This document shows, one piece after another, positions 54,332 through 64,000 of a stretch of 64,000 nucleotides of DNA. How positions within the stretch are numbered: position 1 is the first letter of the stretch; each line of letters starts with the position of its first letter. The position numbers and the translations under genes are program-made. Below the pieces are notes generated by a model. It made no database searches and was not told the DNA's origin. It worked only from the letters and a program-made list of their open reading frames with translations. Source of the DNA: Pollenia angustigena (Eukaryota > Arthropoda > Insecta > Diptera > Polleniidae); the NCBI GenBank assembly GCA_930367215.1, contig OV884060.1, positions 10,434,001 to 10,498,000 of the forward strand, in the 5' to 3' direction.

Positions 54332-54800
54332 CACACCGCAACAGTGGATAGGGTAGTATGCATTTATGCTGATGTCCGTAAGATCTTAAATTATTGGTCC
54401 TAGACACACCTGCAAGCATACCGATCGACTCAGACTCACTTTCTGAGTCGATGTCCGTCCGACTGGCAGGCTGGCTGACTGGCTGTCCATATAAACTTGC
54501 GCGCAAAGTACAGGTGACAATTTTGCTACTTAGGTCCTAAATGGCACAAGGACCAAGCTTTTTAAAAAATGGGGCGCATCGATCCATAACTTTACTTAGC
54601 CCCCAAACAAGCTTATTTCCGGAATAGGGACTTTGTGTCCATAAACCATCTTATTATGTTGACATTTAGATTAAATTTGGTTCATACTTATTTTTTTGCA
54701 ATTAAAGTCATCTTTCCAAATTCTATTGGAAAAGGTCCATATTTGACCAAAGCTTCCATACAAAGACTACACCCAAATGTTCGATTTTAGATTTTAGGAC
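54332..54800 (+). repeat. Family G dispersed repeat, left two thirds
   Basis: CCACACCGCAACAGTGGATA, CCGATCGACTCAGACTCAC, GTCCGTCCGACTGGCAGG and TGCGCGCAAAGTACAGG match 16361-16600 in order. Confidence 0.7.
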
Positions 54801-54859
54801 GACAAAAATATGAACAAAAGTTTATTACAAAGAAAATTGGGTGCCCTTTCTAAAAACTA

Positions 54860-55008
54860 ACAGCCAGGCCCTCGATGTCACACGTTAACGTTCGCATGGA
54901 AAATTACATTTAAAACAAAAACAATTTGTAAAATTTCTAAAATTTGTTTTTGTTTTAAATGTTATTTACTATGCGAACCTTAACGTTTGACATCGTGGGC
55001 CTGGCTGT
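54860..55008. mobile_element. 149-bp hairpin MITE
   Basis: Nearly perfect palindrome: ACAGCCAGGCCCTCGATGTC on the left and ACAGCCAGGCCCACGATGTC inward from the right. The stem continues through CGTTAACGTTCGCAT to the inner block CATTTAAAACAAAAACAA, leaving a loop of about 18 bp. The inner block is shared with 13154-13256. Confidence 0.85.
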
Positions 55009-55356
55009 AAATGTCAAATTAGCATGAATTTCTTTGATTTTTGAGATATCGAAAGAAAATAAAGAAAAACCAAAAACTGTGTCCAAAATTCATTCAAATT
55101 TAAAAACTGTTGTAGTAATCTTTATCAACACGCATAATTGAATTCTTTTCTAATTAAAGTTAATTTTAGTTTAACTGTTCAACTAAATTTAAAGCAAAAG
55201 AAAAACTTTCTTTAACGGGATCTTTTGGTCATCATCCGATGAACCACATCTGCAAATGGTTCCGAAATCTATCATCACTGATTTTTGAAGAAAATGAACA
55301 GAAACCCTGCCTCAAACTGCCAATATGACCTCTAACGGGATTCCTAGCGATATGTT

Positions 55357-55455
55357 TTTATCGTATGGCTGTCGTCTATAAAAAAAAACAAACGATCGAA
55401 TAGTTAATTGTATTTCTACAAACATCTGCATTAATTCAGCAACAGCCATACAATT
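55357..55455. repeat. Short inverted-repeat element, GTATGGCTGT ends
   Basis: CGTATGGCTGTCGTC and GCAACAGCCATACAA are inverted; related to 11525-11670. Confidence 0.35.
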
Positions 55456-57219
55456 TGATAAATTCAAGATTTTCGCATCCAACTTCTGTAAATAATTCTA
55501 TGAAAATTTAAGTTTTTCCAACCCTGCAATAGAGACGTGTTACTTTATTTATGACTGAGAGTTGTCATCCTAAAACAGAAAAGTTGTACATCGTTGAAAG
55601 TGGGCTTGTTTATTGAATAATTTAAATAATGAGCACTTACTTCATTATATCTATATATCGCTACCTAAAATGTAAAAAGGCCCTATCTAAAATTTTGACA
55701 CGCACTCTCTCTGTCTCTTTTTGTGATATCTGTATATGTTTTAGCAATAAATCTGCAATATCAGCTTATATTATAACGCTACGGTTTTATCAATCATGAT
55801 TACAACTTGTTGAAATTTTCTAATAGTTATAATAGTAAAAGTAGAACAACATTTTATATAAATACTTTTTTGCCTATAAGTAGGCAAAATTTTTTTAAAA
55901 ATGTGATTATACTTAAATGAAATTTATTTAAAGTATTATTTCTTATCTTATAGATGCCGAATTTAGTAACACATTAATTACCCAATTCATTAAGCCCAGC
56001 AAAAGTGTATGGGCTAAAAGTATTGGTTTATTAACTGTTCACTAATTGACTCAATAAATTGGTTGCTGATTTACACAAGCAAAAAAAAAAAAAAATAAAC
56101 ACGTTGTTTCATTAAACCTATTTGCACTTAATTGTATGTCAATATAGTCAACTGTTAAAAATTCATTCCCAATTAAATGGAGTTACACTTTATTCGGGAT
56201 GAAATTGAATCTGTGGACCTCTAACAAATGCCAAGTGCAATTGTTGATCAATCCAGATTTGATAACATTAAAAAAAAAATTACTATGCCATTAAATAATT
56301 TTGAAATTTTGAGGAACTTTTTACTTTGCCCTCGTTAACATGTTTCTTAAATCAATGTAAAATAATCGCACAAACAAAATTATACTCAAACGCACTCACA
56401 CAGCAACACACATGCACACGAACATTACCAACAAACAATACGACCTGAAGAGTCATACTGGCATTATCAATTGTTGCAACTACACAGTAGTTGTCGTGGC
56501 GGTTGTACCATTTTCAAAAGCTCAGCATCCAGTAAGTGTTATTTATGTGTGAGTCTGCATGTTTGTGATGGTATGTGTTATATGATACTTGCGGTTGCAT
56601 TGTTGCTGCTGTTGTAACTGTTGTTTTGTGTTGTGTTGTAGCTTATATAAATCATAAATCCTCAACTATATTTTTGACAAACTAACAATGAAAATACTAA
56701 ACTAAAATCCAAAACCATAAGCAGGTAAGTGTGACTAGCATACATGAATAAAAAGGACAATAGTTAGTAGTTTGTAGTCTTGTTTTGCTCTGACTCAAAT
56801 CTCTGTTACGTTAGTGGCCCCGGTTGGGTCAACAGGGAAGTTAAAAGAACAAAACAAAAATTGGTTAAATAACTAGGGTAACTAAACAAATTAATGCATA
56901 ACATTTTGTCTGCCGGTATCTGTTAGCAGTTATAGTTAGTATGGCTCTATATACGTACAGCCAGACACATGCATACATACATTCTATTTAAGCTGATTTG
57001 CTATAAAAGATTGCAGCAATAAGACTGTGCACGTTTTTGTCCATTGCATTTTTCCCATCACATGACCAATTATTACGTAGAGTTTAACCACGTTGTTATA
57101 AATAATTTTAATAAACATGTAAAAGATCTTTAAGAAAATTTAACAGGTTTAAGTAAAATAATAAACAAAGGACTTTTGACCAAAAATTTTCCACAATTAA
57201 CTTTTCAAAACGAAAAAAT
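55456..57219. other. Intergenic or intronic AT-rich DNA
   Basis: No gene is supported. CTACCTAAAATGTAAAAAGG near 55662 and the following GCCCTATCTAAAATTTTG resemble 48265-48300. The 56.4-57.0 kb part has CA- and GTTGTT-rich text typical of fly introns. Confidence 0.45.
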
Positions 57220-58745
57220 TGCTTGTTATTGGAAATTTTGCTATTTATAGGCAAATTTTGCAAAGTCTTGCTTTTTAATAAGAAATTTTACGAAAATTTG
57301 CTATTCATAGGAAATTTTACTAAAATCTGCTATTCATAGGAAATTTTACTATAATCTGCTATTTATAGGAAATTTTACTAATATTTGCTATTTATGGGAA
57401 ATGTTACTAAAATATGCTATTTAAAGGAAATTTTACTAAAAATTTGTTATTAATAGGATATGTTACTAAAATTTGCTATAATAGGAAATTTTACTAAAAT
57501 TTGCTATTTATAGGAAATTTTACTAACATTTTTTATTTATAGGAAATTTTACTAAAACTCGCTATTTATAGGAAATTTTACTACAGTTTGCTTTTTATAG
57601 GAAAATTTATGAAAATTTGCTATTTATAGGAACTTTTGCGTAAATTTGCTATTTATAAAAATGTTACTCATAATTGCTATTTTTAAAAAATGTATAAAAA
57701 ATTTGCTATATAAATAAGAAAGTTTTCGAAAAGTTTTCGAGAGTTTGCTATTAATAGGAAGTTTAACAAAAATTTGCTATTCATAGGAAATTTTACAATA
57801 ATTTGCTCTTTATGGGAAATCTTACAAAAATTTGCTATTTATTGGAAATCTTACAAAAATTTGCTATTTATAGGAAATTTTACTATAATTTGCTATTTAT
57901 AGGAAATTTTACTTAAATTCTCTATTTGTAGGAAATTTTACTAATATTTGCTATTTTTAGGAAATTTTACTGAAATTTGCTATTTTGTAGAAATTTTACT
58001 AAAAACTGCTATTAATAGGAAATTTTACTAAAATATGATTTTATAGGAAATTTAACAAACATTTGCTATTTATAGGAAATTTTACAATAATTTGCTCTTT
58101 ATGGGAAATCTTACAAAAATTTGCTATTTATTGGAAATCTTACAAAAATTTGCTATTTATAGGAAATTTTACTATAATTTGCTATTTATAGGAAATTTAA
58201 CTAAAATTCTCTATTTTTAGGAAAGTTTTATTAATATTTGCTATTTTTAGGAAATTTTACTGAAATTTGCTATTTTGTAGAAACTTTACTAAAAACTGCT
58301 ATTAATAGGAAATTTTACTAAAAACTGCTATTAATAGGAAATTTTACTAAAATATGCTTTTATAGGAAATTTTACTGAAATTTGCTATTTTTTAGAAATT
58401 TTACTAAAAATTGCTATTTATAGGAAATTTTACTAAAATATGCTTTTATAGGAAATTTTACTAAAATTTGCTATTTTTAGAAATTTTACTAAAAATTGCT
58501 ATTTATAGGAAATTTTACTAAAAATTGCTATTTATAGGAAATTTTACTAATATTTGCTTTTTATTTCCAAAATTTGCTATAGATAACTTATTACGAAAAT
58601 TCGCTACTTATTTGAAATTTTAAGAAAATTATCTATTTATAGGAAATTTTACGAATATTTGTTATACAAAGGAATTTTACGATTATTTTCTATTTATAGG
58701 ATTTCTAACGAAATTTTGCTTTGTATAAGAAATTTAGAAAATTTT
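57220..58745 (+). repeat. 29-bp satellite array, forward orientation (about 50 units)
   Basis: Monomer GCTATTTATAGGAAATTTTA followed by CTAAAATTT (29 bp), with many point changes. A higher-order copy exists: the block starting at GCTCTTTATGGGAAATC (57805) is repeated at 58094, an offset of about 289 bp or ten monomers, with the same variant monomers in the same order. Confidence 0.9.
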
Positions 58746-60049
58746 GCAATAATATAAAGTTTAGCGACATTTTGCATTATTAAAAGTTTTTTTTTTTTGT
58801 TTTCCTACAATTTATATTCAGATTTAAATAAAGAATCAAAAAACAGGTAAAAATCTTTTTCAAAAATATTGAACTCATATTAACAGTCATAATAAAAACT
58901 AAAGTGATTTTAAGTGTCTAAAAATGTATCCGTTAAATTATATTTTGAAAATTCCTTTGATATAAAAATGTTTATAGGAAAATACCTTTAGATTTCAATA
59001 AATATAATGTTCAATATTAAAAAAAAAAAAACATAAAAATTTTATGGTGATGCTAAAATATGAATAATTATTCCTATCAAAAAAGCACTTACACAAACCT
59101 CGTAAAAGTTTAAAAAAAAATTTCTGCATGTCTGAGTTTGGTTAAAAGGCCAATTGCCTTTACAAATTGGTTCCTTTAATTGCCATTTTATTTGATAGAA
59201 TTCTCAAACAAAAATTTTAATAAGGAATTGCAAAAAGTTCTCTGACAACTAGCACAATGTGCATTTGTTTGTAAATCACAGAAAAATAATAGTGAAATGT
59301 GAATGTTTATACTTAACCTTGATGTAAATGCATTGTTGTTATTGTTGTTGTTGCTTGTACTTACAAAGGCATTTATGTTTGTGTTCAAGTAAACAAGTAC
59401 ACGTATGCATTTGAGGATAAAAACAAACACTGAAAAGAAATATCAATTCATTCGTACTTAAATCAAGCCTAAATGGTGTCAATACTACGGTCTGTAAGAT
59501 TTCCTTAACACTGGAAGGTTACTCTTCATTTTAATTCATTAAGTTTAACGAAACGATTTTTAAAGCAATAACCCAACAACAATTTTTTTGATAAGAAATA
59601 AAATAAATCATAAAAAAATAAAAGTTTTTTCTTCTCCCTTACAATTCGATACAAAGTTTTTTCTTTCTGTGTATATGTGCTGATAAAAATGGTGTTGCAT
59701 GTTTTTCATTATTTGTCCTTTCCCTAACACAATTTTTGTCCTTAATAGTATTTTTTTTTTTGCAAATTGTTGTTGGCATTTTTTAACATGTACATTTCAA
59801 GTTTATGCTTAAAAGGTTTACAAATTTGCACAATATCCTTGCACTCATACACACACCAAGGTACATTTGTATACCAACAATGCCAGTTGTTTGTGTATTT
59901 ATTTACACATATTAATATTTGTGGGCTTTGTATGTGTGTAAAATTGTGTCTGGGTATGTGCAGTTTTGTGCAATTACATGTGTATGTATTTCATAATGTA
60001 CGGAAACATTATGACAACTCACCTTTTTGTGCATTTAATAAGTAGATGT
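58746..60049. other. Spacer between inverted satellite arrays
   Basis: AT-rich DNA, no satellite monomers. Contains (TTG)n near 59335-59355 and GTGTATGTATT-type text before the exon candidate. Confidence 0.5.
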
Positions 60050-60212
60050 ATGTCTACAAATGTGTTGCAAGTGATGAATGCAAATCAACATTATCATCAA
60101 CATCATCATAATAATGCTGTTGTTGACGTTGTCGCTGCTCTAGATGCTGTTGTTATTATTGCCGGAGATGAGCAGGATAATGATGATGACCTCATTAAAA
60201 ACATGAACAAAG
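60050..60212 (+). CDS. Candidate coding exon (His/Asn/Asp-rich), ends in a splice donor
   Basis: From ATG 60050 the frame reads MSTNVLQVMNANQHYHQHHH, then NNAVVDVVAALDAVVIIAG, DEQDNDDDLIKNMNK. It stops being protein-like exactly at AACAAAG followed by GTAAAT (GT at 60213-60214), a near-consensus fly donor, leaving phase 1. A second start, ATG 60074, is also possible. CAT, AAT and GAT triplet runs are typical of homopolymer-rich insect regulators, but triplet repeats also arise by chance in such DNA. No partner exon was found in the window. The frame is open upstream to 59966, but that part is low-complexity. It sits between the two inverted satellite arrays. Confidence 0.35.
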
Positions 60213-60429
60213 GTAAATATCTGGTTACAAATACTTGCTCTATGTTTATTTGTGGAGTATTTCAAAATGACATTGAACGATGAAGTAACAAGTGATAGTT
60301 CGTATATGAAATATGTAATTTTTTTGAGAGCAATTTGGGGTGACTCTTATGGAAATGTTTTTGCATTAAGAAGTTTAAAAATCATTTAAGTTAAATTTGT
60401 GAGTATCTGGTATTAAACTTTAAGCAAAA

Positions 60430-62570
60430 TTTGGCAAATTTTCTATAAAAGTTATTTTTTTTTTTCAATAATTTCTATAAATAGAAAAATGTTAGCAACA
60501 TTTTCCATTAGTTGTAAGTTTTTTTAATAAAATTTTTTTTAAACTGAAAATTTTTATTAAAAATATTTAACAAAAGCAATTTTAACTAAATTTTCCTAAA
60601 TTGGGACATTTTTAAAAAAATTCTACAAATATAACATCTAACGAAAAAAATGTTTCTTTTTTTTTAAATTTCCTATAAAAAGCTTTTTATATTTCCGCAA
60701 AATTTCCTATAAATATGTACATAAAAGTATGTATTTGTTTTAAAATCATATTTTCACAATAGTTTCTATTAAAGCAAAGATTGGTAAAATTTCCCATAAA
60801 AATAAATTTTAGTTAAATTTCTTCTAAAAGCAAATTTTAATATAACTTTGAATAAATTTCCTTTATCCTTTAATATCCAAAATTTGCCAAAAATTTTTAA
60901 TTTTTAAAATATGAATAGAAAATTATAGTTAAATTTACTATTAAGGCTAAATTTCATAAGAGGCAAATTATGACCAAATTCCTATAAAAAGCCAATTTTG
61001 ACAAAATTTCCTAAAAAATAAACAAATTTTGACGATATTTCCTACAAAAAACACATTTTCAGAAAATTTTCTGTAAAAAGCAAATTTTGAAAAAATTTCC
61101 TATAAAAAGCAAATTTTGACAAAATTTCCAATGAAAAAGCAAATTTTCTCAAAATTTTCCATAAAAAGCAAATTTACACAATATTTTCTATTAAAAGATC
61201 ATTCACAATATTTCCTATAAAAAACAAATTTTCAGAAAATATCCTATAAAAAATAAATTTTCAGAAAATTTCCCATAAAAAGTAAATTTTCACAAAATTT
61301 CATATAAAAAGCAAATTTTCACAAAATTTCCCTTTAAAGCAAATTTTCACAAAATTTTCCTTAAAAGAACATTTTCGCAAAATTTCCCTTAAACGCAAAA
61401 TTTCTTATTGAAAGCAAATTTTTACAAAATTTCTCATCAAACGCAAATTTTTACAAAATTTCCCATCAAAAGCAAATTTTAACAAAATTTCCTATAGAAA
61501 GTAAAATTTGACAAATTTTCCTCTAGAAAGTAAATTTTGACAAGATTTCCTATAGAAAGTAAATTTTGACAAAATTTCATATAGAAAGTAAATTTTGACA
61601 AAATTTCCTATAGAAAAAACATTTTGAAAAAAATTTCCTAAGAAAGTAAATTTTGATTTACATACAATTTTTAATGTAAAGCATATTAAAAAATAAAATA
61701 TTTTAATAAACAAATTTAAATGTTTGTGAAATTTCCTATAAAAGCAAAATTTAGTAAAATTTTCAATGAATGTTAGTAAAATATGAATAGAAAATTATAG
61801 TAAAATTTCTTATAAAGGTTAACTTTGACAATATATTTTACTTAAAGCAAATTTTTTACAAAATATACTATAAAAAAAAATTTCGACAAAATTTCCTTAA
61901 AAAGCAAATTTCGACAAAATATCCTAAAAAAAATGCAAATTTTAACCAAATTTCCTTTTAAAAGCAAATTTTAACCAAATTTCCTACAAAAAGCAAATTT
62001 TGACAAAATTTCCTATAAAAAGCAAATTTCGACAAAATATCCTAAAAAATGCAAATTTTAACCAAATTTCCTTTTAAAAGCAAATTTTAACCAAATTTCC
62101 TACAAAAAGCAAATTTTGACAAAAAGTTTAAATAAAACAAGACAAAAATTTCCTATAAATAGAAAAATTTGCAACTTTCCTATAAACGTTAATATTTGAA
62201 AAATTTCCTTTAAAGTAATTTTTTGACAATGTTTCCTAAAAAACACATATAGAAGTAAATATTTGAAAAATTTCCTATAAAAGCCAATTTTTGACGCAAG
62301 TTTTGGCATATTTTTTTTAATAGAAGTAAATATTTGAAAAATTTCCTATAAAAGCAAATTTTTGACACAACTTCCTATAAAAAGCGAATTCTCACATCAT
62401 TGTCCCTAGAAATAAATTTTTAAAAAGTTTCCTTTAAAAAGCCAATTTATAACTTTTAAATACATATCAAAATTTACTACATATTACAACATTTTTTAGA
62501 AGTTACAAATTCTTTGCAAGTTTTGCAAAATTTCCCCTAAACAACAAAATTTCCATTTATAAACACTTTT
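60430..62570 (-). repeat. 29-bp satellite array, reverse orientation (about 70 units)
   Basis: AAAATTTCCTATAAAAAGCA followed by AATTTTGAC is the complement of the monomer at 57.2-58.7 kb (GCT...TATAGGAAATTTT), again 29 bp. Local higher-order copies exist: CCTAAAAAA(AA)TGCAAATTTTAACC at about 61922 and 62041. The edges are more diverged than the centre. Confidence 0.9.
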
Positions 62571-63674
62571 TGTAGAAGGAATATCGATTTGCATTTAAAT
62601 AAAATTCCCATTTTTATTTTATTTAAGTATTTAGCAGTAATTTGCAATAATTTTCTGCAATATCATCCATCCACAGTACAACTTACTGATGATGTGTATA
62701 AAATTTTATTATCATGAGCAGCAACAACAATAACAAGAATTAATATGTATATAAAAAAAGTAGCAATAACAACAACGCAAATATGTTTGGTATTTTTGAA
62801 TACTTTATGTTTATGTTTAGTGGGTAGTGGGGGTTGCTATAACAGACTAAAAATGAAAGTAATTTTATGCGTCATTGAATTTTTGATGGGAATTTTATAT
62901 TTTGTTACATTTCATCATCTTCATCAGCATCGTCATCATCTTCTTAAGCAACCATCCACATTAACATTACGATTTGTTGTCTCTAATGTCCTGATTTGTT
63001 TGTCTAAAAGTTTCTGGCTACTAAACCATTTTGTCTGTTTAGGCAGAAATCTATAAAAAAAAAATTTATTTGCTTTTTGTAATATAAGTAATTTGTTAAG
63101 TGAAAAATGAAAATATTGTTTAATGAGAAGTGCAAAACAAAATAGATTAAAAAGATTATTTTTTTTTTAAATAAAAAAGAAGAAACCAAAAACTTAACAA
63201 GGGATTAAAGCAGAAATTAAGTAACAAACTCAGAAGAATAAACCGACCAAGAAATTATTGGGAAAGGTTTTTAAATAAAAAGATAATTAATATTTAGGAA
63301 AAAAGGGAAAGAATTTATAGAAATTTTCATATTTCTTTGTTCACTTCTCAATGTTTTTGTTCTCTCTCATTTTTCTGCTAATAAATGAAATTATTTTTAG
63401 GTTTTTTCTTCTTCTTCGATTAAGTTTAATTGCTTACGGGACTTTAATTTGACCGCAACTAATTTGTTTTCAAAAAAAAAAATATAAAACCACAAACAAA
63501 AGTACTTTCCTTTTTTCATACTCAAACACTCAAGATAGTCAGTCGAGTACCCATTTATTACATTTAAAGCATGTTAATGATTTTTATTGGATTATTAGAT
63601 TCATATGGAATGAAATAAGGCAAAAACAAAAAATTGAACCAAAAAAAAAAAAAATTGTATTGCTTGCAAAAATG
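62571..63674. other. No gene recognised
   Basis: AT-rich DNA. The open frame at 62745-63056 contains a (CAT)n run and looks like chance. Confidence 0.45.
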
Positions 63675-63878
63675 TCATTTGCTCAAGGGGGGTAACCAGA
63701 GAGTACGTGGCAGCCTTAGGGACACAAAATTTTTCGTAAAGTGGTTGTTCTTAAGGGTTGTATTGCAATTTGACACACTGCATGTGGCGCAATGTTTTCG
63801 TCTATAATCATTGGCAAATTTGAACAGTTGTTGGCAGCGTTTATCAGCATAATTTTTCATGGTTTTTAGGCAGACCAA
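63675..63878 (-). other. Unrecognised open frame, possible coding relic
   Basis: A 67-codon minus-strand frame richer in GC than its surroundings: MKNYADKRCQQLFKFANDYR and then KHCATCSVSNCNTTLKNN, with a CxxC...C pattern, ending LWLPPLSK. No family is recognised and there are no clear splice sites or promoter. It may be chance. Confidence 0.2.
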
Positions 63879-64000
63879 GGTATTTTATTTTCTAAATAAA
63901 ACTAATAAACAATTTAGTAAGATGAGCTGGGTTTTTCTTCAAAATAAATTTTTTAGAATGCAATAAAAAATTGTAACAGGTGTTGTGGGTTGAAAGAAAT
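63879..64000. other. Window end, no feature
   Basis: AT-rich sequence only. Confidence 0.5.

Noticed and set aside
57220..58745. CRISPR-like regular repeats
   Set aside because: The monomers are contiguous with no unique spacers, diverged, and in a eukaryotic context; it is a satellite.
62745..63056. 103-aa frame with a His-rich segment
   Set aside because: Built around a (CAT)n run; flanks are low-complexity and no splice or promoter signal is seen.

Overview
The window reads as AT-rich, repeat-packed nuclear DNA of a higher (cyclorrhaphan) fly, most likely a calyptrate such as a blowfly, house-fly or flesh-fly relative. The grounds are very low GC, (CA)n/(CAACAA)n intergenic texture, dipteran dispersed repeats carrying GTCCGTCCGTC-type cores, and degraded jockey-like and LOA-like retrotransposons, mariner, piggyBac and hAT copies. 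No bacterial operon, rRNA, CRISPR array or intact conserved host gene is visible. This assignment is an inference from repeat content; no species was identified.

Layout. 1-1.75 kb: 3' half of a broken non-LTR retrotransposon with an (AATA)n tail. 2.5-3.35 kb: four tandem copies of a 192-bp unit. 3.7-6.2 kb: a TIR element flanked by TTA. 7.2-9.2 kb: a mariner copy split by a 729-bp hAT element. 12.3-13.3 kb: about 770 bp of (TATTTC)n between two palindromes. 15.7-16.9 kb: a GC-rich non-LTR RNase H/C-terminal fragment ending in (TAACC)5, joined to a dispersed repeat. 17.6-19.4 kb: an internally deleted piggyBac. 20-31.5 kb: foldback elements, MITEs, a possible solo LTR and a decayed reverse transcriptase. 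33.8-37.7 kb: one dispersed repeat split by a mariner deletion copy and a hAT element that itself holds a MITE. 38.5-47.6 kb: more repeats, a second short hAT, a tRNA-like sequence and a MITE.

The most interesting part is 48.6-52.8 kb. A 1338-bp element (48615-49952) has about 60-bp near-perfect terminal inverted repeats, an 8-bp target duplication and arrays of a GAAATAAGTCCCAC motif just inside both ends. It carries two intact convergent small genes: a 94-aa C3HC4 RING protein and a 145-aa protein I do not recognise. A second, decayed member (51379-52553) has related termini, an 8-bp duplication, the same kind of arrays, a shared intergenic motif and a relic of the 145-aa gene in the same position and strand. 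It sits inside a non-LTR retrotransposon that itself sits inside a foldback element. I propose this pair as an undescribed mobile-element family.

From 57.2 to 62.6 kb two large arrays of one 29-bp satellite lie in opposite orientation and bracket a possible coding exon (60050-60212) that ends in a good splice donor. If transcribed through, the arrays could form a very long hairpin RNA. Nearly all the coding sequence outside the 48.6-kb element is transposon debris. The few non-transposon exon calls (47.9, 50.05 and 60.05 kb) are tentative.
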